Positions 34,616-43,722 of a DNA stretch of 64,000 bases are shown here, piece by piece. The stretch comes from JAVBLY01 sp031553035 (GTDB lineage: Bacteria > Bacillota > Clostridia > Peptostreptococcales > Anaerovoracaceae). A program made the position numbers and the translations under genes. The notes below the pieces were generated by a model. It was not told where the DNA came from. It saw only the letters and a program-made list of their open reading frames with translations, and made no database searches. Where the stretch lies: positions 310,001 to 374,000 of the forward strand of contig JAVBLY010000001.1 of the NCBI GenBank assembly GCA_031553035.1. Reading direction: 5' to 3'. The stretch's first letter is position 1; each line of letters starts with the position of its first letter.

Positions 34616-34783
34616 TTATACCTTTTGACTCGGCTGACCAGCAGCTTCTTCGGCTAATTTGGATTTTTCCTTTGAAAGAAAAATGAATCCAAGGATCCTG
34701 AGAACAAGCCACAGGGATATCAGCACAAAGAAAACGATGCATATCATAAATAATGCTGTTAAAAGACTTGTAAATAACGTCAT
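34616..34783 (-). CDS. OadG-like gamma subunit of sodium-pump decarboxylase
   Basis: A 55-residue protein. A single N-terminal transmembrane helix (FMICIVFFVLISLWLVLRIL) is followed by a short polar tail (KSKLAEEAAGQPSQKV). That is the OadG layout: membrane anchor plus a C-terminal tail that holds the complex together. ATG 34783 follows AGAGGTAGGG, and the stop is 12 nt before oadB. OadG is usually 80-120 residues, so this is a minimal version. The position next to oadB is the main support. Confidence 0.8.
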   Translation of the reverse strand: MTLFTSLLTALFMICIVFFVLISLWLVLRILGFIFLSKEKSKLAEEAAGQPSQKV

Positions 34784-34930
34784 AGCCCTACCTCTTTTCT
34801 GTCATAATTAATAAAATATTCAAAAAATAGTACTGCCTAGAATTTAACACTAAAAACAAGCCGATGTCAAGGCAAATACAGGGTATCTGCGTATGTATAC
34901 AATATGCTTTCAGCCGGTCTTACGAATAAA

Positions 34931-35887
34931 TCACAGGACTAAGTTAATAGGTTTTCCATTTATGTACGAACTGATATTTTCGACAGCTATACCAATCAGC
35001 CTTTGTCTTGCTTCTTTTGTATCCCATGCGATATGGGGCGTTATTATGCAATTTCCCAGCTTTGTAAGCGGGCTCCCGCTTTTCGGCGGTTCTTCTGGCA
35101 GGACATCCAAACCTGCAGCCCGCAGTTTTCCTGATTTCAGGGACTCAGCCAGGTCGTTTTCATTGATCAATGGCCCTCTTGACGTATTGATCAGAATAGC
35201 GTCCTCTTTTATCAAGGCAAGGGAGTCTTTATTGATCATTTCTTTGTTTTCTCCGGTCAGTGCACAGTGGAGACTTATTATATCCGAAGTCTTGAGAAGC
35301 TCATTGATCTCAACAAAGCTCACATCTTCTGTGTTGTCTGCACTGTTTCTGTGTGACGAATGAACCAGTACTTTCATGCCGAAAGCTTTTGCTATTTGAG
35401 CTGACTTTTGCCCTATATTTCCATAACCGACGATCCCCATGGTCTTGCCCGCAAGTTCGGTCTGAGGAGTCAGGCAATAGCAAAAATCAATACTGTTTTC
35501 CCACTCGCCTCTATGTACAGAATCATTGTGTATACCTACATGGTTGACGATCTCAAGTATCAGAGAAAAAGTAAACTGGGCAACAGAGTCTGTGGAATAT
35601 GCAGGGATATTCGTTACGGTGATATTATTTTTATTTGCATAACTGATATCGATGTTATTGTACCCTGTAGCAATGACACCGATATATTTTAAATTTGGGG
35701 CACTGTCTATGACATTTTTATCTATCAGGCATTTAGATGTGATGATGATATCGGCATCTTTGACCCGCGAAGCAACCTGATCTACAGAGGTCCTTTCATG
35801 ATAAGTCAATTCTCCGAACTGTTTGAGTTCATCCCAGCTCAAGTCATCCTGCACTACTGTATATCCGTCTAAAACCACGATCTTCAT
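34931..35887 (-). CDS. D-isomer-specific 2-hydroxyacid dehydrogenase (hydroxypyruvate reductase-like)
   Basis: A 318-residue NAD(H) enzyme. The Rossmann loop is GIVGYGNIGQ. The catalytic Arg is in NTSRGPLINE, the Glu in LDVLPEEPP and the His in ITPHIAWDTKEAR. The last wording is typical of glycerate dehydrogenase/hydroxypyruvate reductase. Start ATG 35887 is chosen because GGAGGT lies 6 nt upstream; the longer frame from 35905 has no site. It is divergent from mtnA. It could act on glyoxylate, hydroxypyruvate or 2-ketoacids. Confidence 0.9.
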   Translation of the reverse strand: MKIVVLDGYTVVQDDLSWDELKQFGELTYHERTSVDQVASRVKDADIIITSKCLIDKNVIDSAPNLKYIGVIATGYNNIDISYANKNNITVTNIPAYSTDSVAQFTFSLILEIVNHVGIHNDSVHRGEWENSIDFCYCLTPQTELAGKTMGIVGYGNIGQKSAQIAKAFGMKVLVHSSHRNSADNTEDVSFVEINELLKTSDIISLHCALTGENKEMINKDSLALIKEDAILINTSRGPLINENDLAESLKSGKLRAAGLDVLPEEPPKSGSPLTKLGNCIITPHIAWDTKEARQRLIGIAVENISSYINGKPINLVL

Positions 35888-35976
35888 TTCATACCTCCAA
35901 ATCAATCGATGCCTGATCAGCTGATAACGATTATAACATAATTGTCCAAATGAATTAATTATCGTATAATGAGTTC

Positions 35977-37032
35977 ATGGAAAATTATTTAAGACCGCTG
36001 AAATTTGAAGAAAGTAAATTCATGATCCTGGATCAGACCCGTCTCCCAAATGAAGAACATTGGATGGAACTCGATTCGGAGGAAAAATTCTGGAATGCCA
36101 TCAATACTCTTAAAGTGAGGGGGGCGCCCGCTATTGGTGTTGCCGCCGCTTACGGTATGGCTGTTTCCCTTAGCAACAAAAAAATAAAAGACCTGGATGA
36201 GTTCATCTCACTCTTCGAAAACATAAAAGGGTATCTCGCAAGTTCCAGACCGACTGCCGTTAATCTTTTCTGGGCGCTTGACCGAATGGATGCCCGGATG
36301 ACTCTGGATATAGACAATCTGTCCGACCCGAATCGCCCACAAAAGGACACTGTCCAAAGGATTATAGAAGGGCTGTTCGAAGAAGCTGAATCAATAAGAA
36401 GTGAAGATGTTGACGCATGCAAAGCCATGGGTGAGCATGGACTTTCACTATTGAAACCGGGAATGGGCATACTGACCCACTGCAACGCCGGAGCACTGGC
36501 AACTGCAGGTTACGGGACATGCCTTTCTCCAATTTATCTTGGGCACGAAAGGGGATACGACTTCAAAGTTTATGCTGATGAAACCAGACCGCTGCTGCAG
36601 GGTGCAAGGCTGACTGCATGGGAGCTTGATAAGGCCGGTGTGGATGTTACTCTGATATGCGACAATATGGTTTCCTCAGTCATGAAAAGAGGGCTTATCG
36701 ACGCAGTCGTTGTGGGATGTGACCGGATGGCGGCCAACGGCGATGCCGCAAACAAGATTGGTACGTCCGGGGTCGCGATCCTGGCTAAGGAATATAGTAT
36801 TCCCTTCTATATATATGTACCTACTTCCACCATCGACCCAAAAACAAAAACAGGCGCAGATATCCCTATTGAGGACCGGGACGGCAGCGAGATCTACAGC
36901 TTATGGTATAAGGAAAAAATGGCGCCTCAGGGGATCAGTACATACAACCCGGCATTCGACGTGACCGATCATAAATATATAACAGCGGTGATCACCGAGA
37001 AGGAAGTAATATATCCGCCATTTTCGTTCTGA
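35977..37032 (+). CDS. mtnA: S-methyl-5-thioribose-1-phosphate isomerase
   Basis: A 351-residue MtnA, which opens methylthioribose 1-phosphate to the ribulose form in the methionine salvage pathway. GAPAIGVAAAYGMA, the catalytic Cys in THCNAGALATAGYGT and the Asp in VGCDRMAANGDAANKIGTSG are all present. No mtnK or other salvage gene is adjacent. Some anaerobes use MtnA with methylthioribose or 5-deoxyribose disposal pathways, so the role may differ. The 3' end overlaps the convergent bioY gene by 41 nt. Confidence 0.93.
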   Translation: MENYLRPLKFEESKFMILDQTRLPNEEHWMELDSEEKFWNAINTLKVRGAPAIGVAAAYGMAVSLSNKKIKDLDEFISLFENIKGYLASSRPTAVNLFWALDRMDARMTLDIDNLSDPNRPQKDTVQRIIEGLFEEAESIRSEDVDACKAMGEHGLSLLKPGMGILTHCNAGALATAGYGTCLSPIYLGHERGYDFKVYADETRPLLQGARLTAWELDKAGVDVTLICDNMVSSVMKRGLIDAVVVGCDRMAANGDAANKIGTSGVAILAKEYSIPFYIYVPTSTIDPKTKTGADIPIEDRDGSEIYSLWYKEKMAPQGISTYNPAFDVTDHKYITAVITEKEVIYPPFSF

Positions 37033-37579
37033 GTTTCAGTATGAGGAAAGTGGCTGCGATGATCTTCAGGGCATCGCCTATGAGAAAAGGGATCACGCAG
37101 GATATCAATGCGGCAACCAATCCGGTATTCGTAAGAAACATAAACCAGATCGTTCCAAGTGTAAAATAGGTGATCATGCCTGCTATACACGCCAGAACGA
37201 TTTTTATTATGTTTGTTCTTTTATTATCATCAAGTTTTAGAAATCTGCTTAAAATCTGGCCGACTAGAAAGGCCGCCGCCACATAGCCAACCAGATATCC
37301 TCCTGTCGGTCCTGCAAGTACTCCAAGTCCTCCCTGATAATTAGAGAAGACCGGCAGCCCGATTGCCCCTACAAGTATGTAGACGATCTGACTAAGGGGA
37401 CCGTATTTTGGTCCAAGAAGACCTCCTGCCAGAAAAACCGCTAACGTGGCCAGGTTTATTGGAATAGGTGTGAATGGCAGTGGTATATTGATGAATGTGC
37501 AAACTGCGGTCAGTGCTGCAAATAATGCACATAAAATATACGGATAAGAATTTGATTTTGTATATGTGTTTTTTTCCAT
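36992..37579 (-). CDS. bioY: Biotin transporter BioY (ECF S component)
   Basis: A 195-residue membrane protein with six hydrophobic segments and the BioY signatures FTPIPINLATLAVFLAGGLL and GPTGGYLVGYVAAAFLVG. BioY binds biotin and uses an ECF module for import. No ATPase partner is adjacent, so it may use a shared ECF module. A BirA operator-like palindrome lies 50-81 nt upstream of its start codon, consistent with repression by biotin through the BirA encoded at 44084-45097. GGAGG precedes its ATG. Confidence 0.95.
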   Translation of the reverse strand: MEKNTYTKSNSYPYILCALFAALTAVCTFINIPLPFTPIPINLATLAVFLAGGLLGPKYGPLSQIVYILVGAIGLPVFSNYQGGLGVLAGPTGGYLVGYVAAAFLVGQILSRFLKLDDNKRTNIIKIVLACIAGMITYFTLGTIWFMFLTNTGLVAALISCVIPFLIGDALKIIAATFLILKLRTKMADILLPSR

Positions 37580-37628
37580 GGTATCCTCCTAATCTGTCAG
37601 AATATTATTCTATAGCAGCATAAAATGA

Positions 37629-37660
37629 TTGTCAACCGCAAATAAATACATGGGTGACAA
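37629..37660. promoter_or_regulatory. BirA operator upstream of bioY
   Basis: TTGTCAACC (37629-37637), 14 nt, then GGGTGACAA (37652-37660): a nearly perfect inverted repeat matching the Firmicutes BirA consensus as I know it (TTGTTAACC, 14-15 nt, GGTTAACAA). It sits between bioY and the his promoter. Its position close to bioY suggests it controls biotin uptake. Confidence 0.8.
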
Positions 37661-37679
37661 TATGGTCATGTCTTCATAT

Positions 37680-37708
37680 TTGACTTTCGCGCTTTATCGT
37701 GATAAAAT
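37680..37708 (+). promoter_or_regulatory. Sigma-A promoter of the his operon
   Basis: TTGACT (37680-37685), a 17-nt spacer and TAAAAT (37703-37708) lie 43 nt before hisZG. No T-box or attenuator fits in the short leader. Confidence 0.7.
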
Positions 37709-37751
37709 GCTAAAGCACTCAAACGTATGAATACCAAGCAAAGGAGAAGTG

Positions 37752-39398
37752 ATGATAAAATTTGACAGAATAACACCCGAAGGCACCAGAGATAAACTGT
37801 TCGATGTGTGCGCCGCGGAGAAAAACATAACAGGCAAACTGAGAAAGATATTTGAAAGCAGGGGTTACAGGGAGGTCAAGACTCCCGGGTTTGAATTTTA
37901 TGATGTCTTTGCTTCAAATGCAGGCTATTATCCTCAGGAGAGCATGTATAAATTAAGCGATTCCAGAGGGAGGCTCATGACGGTAAGACCTGATTCCACC
38001 ATTCCCATTGCAAGAATGACGGCAACAAAGCTCAAGGGATCAAAGCTTCCCATCAAGGTTTATTATTCACAGAATGTTTTCAGGCAACAGCCCGAACTGA
38101 AGGGAAAGAGCAGCGAAATTACCCAGATGGGTATCGAGCTCATCGGTGACAGTTCATATGAATCCGATTTGGAGATGCTTTCAATGGCTGCCCAAGCGAT
38201 GAAAAAAGTCACAACAGGAAGCTTTCGGATAGAACTTGGCCATGTGGGGATATATAAGCTTTTGATGGATAAACTTAAGGCCACACCAGATGAAAAAGAG
38301 AGCATACACAGATATGTTTCATTAAAAAATTATGCGGCGCTAAACGATATTCTGGACAAATTTCCAAAGAATAAGACTATAAAAATACTGAAGGCCCTGC
38401 CGGGACTGTTCGGCGGAGCCGAAGCCCTCAAGGATGCCAAAACCCTGACAGAAGGCTACGACAGCAAACTGACCGACATGCTTTCTTATATGGAAAAGAT
38501 AATAAGATCCCTTAAAAAAGAAGGAACTTATGAAAATGTCATGATAGATTTCGGCCTTGTTAATCAGGCCGAATATTACAGTTCACTGATCTTCAAAGGC
38601 TACATGGAAGGAACCGGTGAACCGGTTCTGTCAGGAGGCCGTTATGACGATCTTTTTTCTGATTTCGGTGAAGACTATCCGGCAACAGGTTTTGCTATAA
38701 ATGTTGATCTGCTCACGTCAGGCATACTCAGTAGGGCCAGCAGCAAAAAATCAGGTAAGAGCCGGAGCAACGGCAAGCTCAGAATAGCTCTGACCAAGGG
38801 AAGGCTGGAAGATTCTTTTGTTGATATGCTCGAAAGTGCCGGATATGACTGCAAAAATATAAGGGAAAAGGGACGGAAGCTTCTGCTGACTATTCCCGGC
38901 ACTAATATAGAGGTATTTCTGGCAAAAGCTCCCGATGTTATAACATACGTGGAGCACGGAGTTTGCGATATCGGCATCGTGGGTAAAGATACTATTACAG
39001 AGCAGGGCGGGACATATTATGAGATCCTGGATCTTGCCATCGGAAAGTGTAAGTTTGCACTTGCCACACCCAAAGATGAAGATTTTTATGATGGCTTCGG
39101 CATCAGAAGGATCGCAACAAAGTATCCTGAAGTTGCCGGCGATTATTTTGAGAAAAAGGGTATGGATGTAGACATAATAAGGATCGAAGGATCAGTTGAA
39201 CTGGCTCCTCTGCTGTCTTTGGCGGACGGTATAGTTGATATTGTCGAGACTGGAACGACCCTGAAGGAAAACGGGCTGGAAGTCATCGAAGATATCAAGA
39301 AAATATCAGCTCGGCTGATCGTGAATATCACAAGTATGAAGATGAAGAAGACAGAAATAGACGGATTGGTGGATAATTTAAAAAAGGTAATCAAATGA
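37752..39398 (+). CDS. hisZG: HisZ-HisG fusion: ATP phosphoribosyltransferase with fused regulatory domain
   Basis: A 548-residue fusion. Residues 1 to about 325 are HisZ, a catalytically dead HisRS-like regulator (TPEGTRDKLF, RPDSTIPIARM, LSGGRYDDL). A basic Ser/Lys linker (about 326-341) leads to short-form HisG from residue 342 (KLRIALTKGRLEDSF, VGKDTITEQG, ELAPLLSLADGIVDIVETG), the enzyme that starts histidine synthesis from ATP and PRPP. Short HisG normally needs a separate HisZ for activity and feedback, and here both are one chain. ATG 37752 follows AAGGAG; GTG 37749 is an alternative. The stop overlaps hisD (ATGA). Confidence 0.93.
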   Translation: MIKFDRITPEGTRDKLFDVCAAEKNITGKLRKIFESRGYREVKTPGFEFYDVFASNAGYYPQESMYKLSDSRGRLMTVRPDSTIPIARMTATKLKGSKLPIKVYYSQNVFRQQPELKGKSSEITQMGIELIGDSSYESDLEMLSMAAQAMKKVTTGSFRIELGHVGIYKLLMDKLKATPDEKESIHRYVSLKNYAALNDILDKFPKNKTIKILKALPGLFGGAEALKDAKTLTEGYDSKLTDMLSYMEKIIRSLKKEGTYENVMIDFGLVNQAEYYSSLIFKGYMEGTGEPVLSGGRYDDLFSDFGEDYPATGFAINVDLLTSGILSRASSKKSGKSRSNGKLRIALTKGRLEDSFVDMLESAGYDCKNIREKGRKLLLTIPGTNIEVFLAKAPDVITYVEHGVCDIGIVGKDTITEQGGTYYEILDLAIGKCKFALATPKDEDFYDGFGIRRIATKYPEVAGDYFEKKGMDVDIIRIEGSVELAPLLSLADGIVDIVETGTTLKENGLEVIEDIKKISARLIVNITSMKMKKTEIDGLVDNLKKVIK

Positions 39399-40669
39399 GA
39401 ATAATAAAAGCAAACGGAAAAGATGAGATACAATTCTTTGGGGGCCTCACTGACAGAGAGGACGAAAAAAACATCGAGATCGACGAGACTGTCAGAGTGA
39501 TTATTGACGATGTGAGAAAAAACGGCGACAAAGCACTTTTCGAATATGAAAAAAAGTACGGAGACGGCATCACAGCACCCAAAGCGGAACTTTCAAAAGA
39601 CGAACTGAAAAAGGCTTTCGAAAGCATTGACAAAGATTTCAGAAAAGCAATAATCGCAGCTTCTGACAATATAAAAAAATATCATGAGAATCAAAAAACA
39701 AAAGGATATGAGATAAAAGATGAAAACGGATGCATCCTCGGTCAAACAGTAAGAGGCTTGAATCGAGTGGGAATCTACGTACCCGGCGGTACCGCCGCAT
39801 ATCCTTCCACCGTCCTGATGAATGGGATCCCGGCAAAGATAGCCGGAGTAGACGAAATAATTATGGTAACACCCAGACTGAACGAGAATGTTCTGGCAGC
39901 CGCATTTGTCAGCGGTGTGGACAGAGTTTTTCTCATTGGCGGAGCTCAGGCAGTTGCAGCGCTGGCCTACGGAACAGATACGATCCCTCCAGTTGATAAG
40001 ATCGTAGGACCGGGTAATGCATATGTAGCTTCGGCGAAAAAGCAGGTATTTGGTCAGGTGGATATCGATATGATAGCCGGCCCCAGTGAGGTTCTGGTAA
40101 TGGCGGATGAAAATGCAAACCCTGCTTTCATCGCAGCCGACCTTCTGTCCCAGGCCGAACACGATATAATGTCTGCTTCAATACTTCTCACAACAGATGA
40201 AGACATAGCGGCAAAAACTTCAGAAGAGGTGGAAGCACAACTTGAAAAACTGGAAAGAAGAGAGTTTGCAGAAAAAGCCCTAAATAATAACGGATCTATC
40301 ATCATATGTCGTTCGGAAGACGAGATGATCAAATATGCTAATCTGGTTGCCCCCGAACATCTCGAGATAATGATGAAAGAGCCTCTTGGATTTGTCCCCC
40401 GGATCAAAAATGCAGGCTCTGTTTTTCTGGGGGATTATTCTCCGGAACCGCTTGGAGACTATTATTCCGGAACTAATCACGTCCTTCCGACTTCAGGGAC
40501 GGCAAGATTCGCCTCGCCTCTGGGAGTCTATGATTTTGTCAAAAAGATGAGTTATACTTATTATACGGAAGATGCACTCAAAGAAGCAAAAGATGATATA
40601 ATAAAAATCGGCGAAACCGAAGGATTGACTGCACATGTCAGTTCCGTAAAAATAAGATTTGAAAGTTAG
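39395..40669 (+). CDS. hisD: Histidinol dehydrogenase
   Basis: A 424-residue zinc enzyme for the last two steps, histidinol to histidine with two NAD+. The signature IDMIAGPSEVLVMADE, the NAD region VGIYVPGGTAAYPSTVLM and the metal/catalytic His residues in LLSQAEHD and SGTNHVLPTSG are present. The start overlaps hisZG by 4 nt. It is second in the operon. Confidence 0.96.
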   Translation: MRIIKANGKDEIQFFGGLTDREDEKNIEIDETVRVIIDDVRKNGDKALFEYEKKYGDGITAPKAELSKDELKKAFESIDKDFRKAIIAASDNIKKYHENQKTKGYEIKDENGCILGQTVRGLNRVGIYVPGGTAAYPSTVLMNGIPAKIAGVDEIIMVTPRLNENVLAAAFVSGVDRVFLIGGAQAVAALAYGTDTIPPVDKIVGPGNAYVASAKKQVFGQVDIDMIAGPSEVLVMADENANPAFIAADLLSQAEHDIMSASILLTTDEDIAAKTSEEVEAQLEKLERREFAEKALNNNGSIIICRSEDEMIKYANLVAPEHLEIMMKEPLGFVPRIKNAGSVFLGDYSPEPLGDYYSGTNHVLPTSGTARFASPLGVYDFVKKMSYTYYTEDALKEAKDDIIKIGETEGLTAHVSSVKIRFES

Positions 40670-40694
40670 ACTGAATCACAGGAGGAAGATACAA

Positions 40695-41273
40695 ATGCGA
40701 TACGCAGAACTAGAAAGAGAAACTAACGAAACGAAAATAAAATGCATGGTCGTTCTTGACGGTCAGGGCAAGACAGATATAAATACGGGAATAGGGTTCT
40801 TCGATCATATGCTTAAGGCTTTTGCTGTCCACTCAGGTTTCGACCTGGGTATGATATGCAAGGGCGACACCTATGTGGATAACCACCATACTATCGAGGA
40901 TGTGGGCATAGTACTGGGACAGGCTTTTGCTAAGGCAATAGGCGATAAAGCAGGGATTGCCAGGTACGGCAACTTCTCGATCCCCATGGATGAATCTCTG
41001 GCTTCATGCTCAGTTGATGTAAGCGGAAGATCATATTTGATCTATGACTGTGATTTCAGGGCAGAGAGGATCGGAGACATGGAAACCCAGATGGTGGTGG
41101 AATTCTTTAGAGCATTCACAAGTAACGCCATGGTAACGCTCCATTTGAATCTGATGTATGGAGAGAACGATCACCATAAATGCGAAGCTGTGTTCAAGGC
41201 ATTTGCACATGCCCTTAAAGAAGCAGTAAGAGTAGAAGGCGCAGAGGTCCTTTCTTCAAAGGGTAGTCTCTAA
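40695..41273 (+). CDS. hisB: Imidazoleglycerol-phosphate dehydratase
   Basis: A 192-residue monofunctional HisB dehydratase with no fused histidinol phosphatase domain. The manganese-binding His motifs are in GIGFFDHMLKAFAVHSGF, DNHHTIEDVG and YGENDHHKCEAVFKAFAHAL. Start ATG 40695 follows GGAGGA; an in-frame ATG 36 nt upstream overlaps hisD and has no site. Its stop abuts the hisH ATG. Confidence 0.95.
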   Translation: MRYAELERETNETKIKCMVVLDGQGKTDINTGIGFFDHMLKAFAVHSGFDLGMICKGDTYVDNHHTIEDVGIVLGQAFAKAIGDKAGIARYGNFSIPMDESLASCSVDVSGRSYLIYDCDFRAERIGDMETQMVVEFFRAFTSNAMVTLHLNLMYGENDHHKCEAVFKAFAHALKEAVRVEGAEVLSSKGSL

Positions 41274-41870
41274 ATGATAGTTATCATAGATTATGGAGCA
41301 GGCAATCTTTTCAGTGTGAAAAATGCACTGGATTTTTTGGGAGTGAAAAACAAAATCAGTTCCGACGTGAGCGATATTAAGAACGCCGATAAGCTGATAT
41401 TACCGGGTGTTGGTGCCTTTCCCGATGCAATGAAAATGCTTGAAGAAAAAAAACTTATCAGGACCATACAAGAAGAAGCCGCAAAGAAGCCGCTTCTCGG
41501 TATCTGCCTTGGTATGCAGATTTTGTTTGAAAAGGGATTGGAATTCGAGGAAACAAATGGACTCGGGCTTATAGAGGGCAGTGTAGATAATCTGGATGCA
41601 CCGGGACTGAAGATACCTCATATCGGCTGGAACGATCTTCGCAAATCAAATGAATGTCCCCTTTCAAGCGGTATCGATGAAGGTGACATGGTCTACTTTG
41701 TCCACTCATATAAGGCTGTGACACCAATGGATAACGTCAGCCTTTATGCTGAATATGGACAGCTTGTTCCCGGACTTGTTTTTAAAGACAATGTGTACGG
41801 CTGTCAATTCCACCCGGAAAAGAGCGGGGAAGTGGGCATCAGAATACTCAGAAATTACAAGGAGCTTTAA
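41274..41870 (+). CDS. hisH: Imidazole glycerol phosphate synthase, glutaminase subunit
   Basis: A 198-residue class I glutamine amidotransferase that delivers ammonia to HisF. The nucleophile Cys is in LGICLGMQILFEKG and the His and Glu in GCQFHPEKSG, with the oxyanion PGVGAFPDAM near the N terminus. ATG directly follows the hisB stop. It forms a 1:1 complex with HisF, encoded two genes later. Confidence 0.95.
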   Translation: MIVIIDYGAGNLFSVKNALDFLGVKNKISSDVSDIKNADKLILPGVGAFPDAMKMLEEKKLIRTIQEEAAKKPLLGICLGMQILFEKGLEFEETNGLGLIEGSVDNLDAPGLKIPHIGWNDLRKSNECPLSSGIDEGDMVYFVHSYKAVTPMDNVSLYAEYGQLVPGLVFKDNVYGCQFHPEKSGEVGIRILRNYKEL

Positions 41871-41871
41871 C

Positions 41872-42594
41872 ATGATTATTTTACCGGCAATCGATTTAAA
41901 AAACGGAACAGCGGTAAGGCTGCTGCAGGGAGAGTTTGATACTGCGGAGAAGGTGGCCGATGACCCCCTGGAAACAGCCAGAAGATTCGAAACCGATGGA
42001 GCCGACTGGATACACATAGTCGATCTTGACGGAGCCCTTTCCGGCAAGCCCATGAATCTGAACGTTATTAAGGAGATCATGGAAAAAACGTCTCTTTATA
42101 TTGAGGTGGGCGGCGGCATAAGGACAATGGAGACCATGGATGAATATATAAGCCTGGGTGCCAAGAGAGTGATTTTAGGTTCGGTCGCATTGTCAGACCC
42201 TGAACTTGTACAGAAGGCTGTTGACAAATATGAAGACATGATAGCAGTGGGCATCGATGCAAAAAGAGGAAAAGTCAAAAGCAACGGCTGGACCGAAGGC
42301 AGTGATGTGGATTTTCTGGATCTGGCAAAGAAGATGGATGATGCTGGCGTAAGGACGATCATTTATACCGATATCGAAAAAGACGGAACCCTAACAGGCC
42401 CCAACAAAGAAGAATTGAATGCCTTAAATTGCGCTGTCGATGCAAATATAATAGCAAGCGGCGGTGTACATAATATAGATGACATAGGGATCCTGGCATC
42501 ATTGGGACTGTACGGAACAATATGCGGGAAGGCTATATATTCAGGCGATCTGGATCTGCCGACCGCACTGGAAATAGGCAGAAATTACAGATAG
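41872..42594 (+). CDS. hisA: ProFAR isomerase
   Basis: A 240-residue TIM barrel that isomerises the amino-imidazole ribotide intermediate. The N-terminal IILPAIDLKNGTAVRLLQGE with its catalytic Asp, VGGGIRTMETM and IIYTDIEKDGTLTGPN with the second Asp are diagnostic. ATG 41872 lies 1 nt after the hisH stop with GGAG upstream inside hisH. Longer in-frame starts would overlap hisH extensively. Confidence 0.95.
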   Translation: MIILPAIDLKNGTAVRLLQGEFDTAEKVADDPLETARRFETDGADWIHIVDLDGALSGKPMNLNVIKEIMEKTSLYIEVGGGIRTMETMDEYISLGAKRVILGSVALSDPELVQKAVDKYEDMIAVGIDAKRGKVKSNGWTEGSDVDFLDLAKKMDDAGVRTIIYTDIEKDGTLTGPNKEELNALNCAVDANIIASGGVHNIDDIGILASLGLYGTICGKAIYSGDLDLPTALEIGRNYR

Positions 42595-42612
42595 CAGAAA
42601 AAAGGAGCAATT

Positions 42613-43380
42613 ATGTTGGCAAAGAGAATAATCCCCTGTCTCGATGTAAAGGACGGAAAGGTCGTAAAAGGAATAAATTTTGTGGAGCTTAAGGATGTGG
42701 GTGATCCTGTGGAATGCGCCATCGAATATGGTAAACAAGGTGCAGACGAAATCGTATTCCTCGATATAAGCGCAACAAACGAGAAAAGAGGGACTATGGT
42801 AGATGTTGTAAGAAGCACCGCAAAAAATGTCTTCGTTCCTCTGACTGTAGGTGGCGGTATACGAACGGCAGATGATTTCAGGGATCTCCTTCTGGCAGGT
42901 GCCGACAAGGTATCTGTTAATTCGGCTGCCGTCTCCAATCCGGCTATAATAAGTGAAGCGGCATCCAAGTTCGGCAGGCAGTGCGTTGTGGCGGCAATCG
43001 ACGGCAAACTGACGGGAGAGAAAGGCGGAAAGCCTAAATATAATGTATTTGTAAACGGCGGAAGATTCGACACCGGTCTTGATGTGGTAATGTGGGCCAA
43101 CAAAGTCGAGAGACTGGGTGCAGGCGAAATCCTACTTACTTCCATGGATGCAGACGGCACAAAAAAAGGATTCGACCTGGATATGCTGAATGCTGTGGCA
43201 GAAGCGGTAAATATACCGGTAATTGCATCCGGAGGCGGAGGAAATCTTGACGATTTCGTCGATGTTTTTAAAAAAAGTTCAGTTGATGCGGCCCTTGCTG
43301 CCTCAGTTTTCCACTATGGTGAACTAACGGTTGGTGACGTAAAGAACAGATTGAAAGAGGAAGGGATACCGGTTAGATAA
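42613..43380 (+). CDS. hisF: Imidazole glycerol phosphate synthase, cyclase subunit
   Basis: A 255-residue TIM barrel. RIIPCLDVKDGKVVKGINF carries the first catalytic Asp and LTSMDADGTKKGFDLD the second. It uses ammonia channelled from HisH to make imidazole glycerol phosphate and AICAR. AAAGGAGC precedes ATG. Confidence 0.96.
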   Translation: MLAKRIIPCLDVKDGKVVKGINFVELKDVGDPVECAIEYGKQGADEIVFLDISATNEKRGTMVDVVRSTAKNVFVPLTVGGGIRTADDFRDLLLAGADKVSVNSAAVSNPAIISEAASKFGRQCVVAAIDGKLTGEKGGKPKYNVFVNGGRFDTGLDVVMWANKVERLGAGEILLTSMDADGTKKGFDLDMLNAVAEAVNIPVIASGGGGNLDDFVDVFKKSSVDAALAASVFHYGELTVGDVKNRLKEEGIPVR

Positions 43381-43384
43381 TACT

Positions 43385-43708
43385 ATGGATATAAAGAAAT
43401 ACTTTGAAAAGAGTGAGCTGATCCCTGCTGTCGTTCAGGACAGCAAAACAAAGGATGTTCTCATGCTTGCATACATGAACGAAGAAAGTCTTAAGAAAAC
43501 TCTGGAATCGGGGTTCACTTGGTTTTACAGCAGGTCCCGCCAGGAGCTTTGGAAAAAAGGAGAGACATCGGGAAATACACAACGGGTGGTATCTGTAGTT
43601 CCAGATTGCGATAATGACACTCTGCTTGTTACAGTGGAACAAAAAGGCGTAGCCTGCCACACGGGCAACTGGTCATGTTTCTTTGAAGAAGATATCTTTG
43701 ATAAATAG
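43385..43708 (+). CDS. hisI: Phosphoribosyl-AMP cyclohydrolase
   Basis: A 107-residue monofunctional HisI. The zinc ligands are in VPDCDNDTLLVTVEQKGVAC and HTGNWSCF. FYSRSRQELWKKGETSGN is the substrate signature. It is separate from HisE, unlike the fused HisIE of many bacteria. Confidence 0.95.
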   Translation: MDIKKYFEKSELIPAVVQDSKTKDVLMLAYMNEESLKKTLESGFTWFYSRSRQELWKKGETSGNTQRVVSVVPDCDNDTLLVTVEQKGVACHTGNWSCFFEEDIFDK

Positions 43709-43722
43709 AAGGAAGAATAGAT

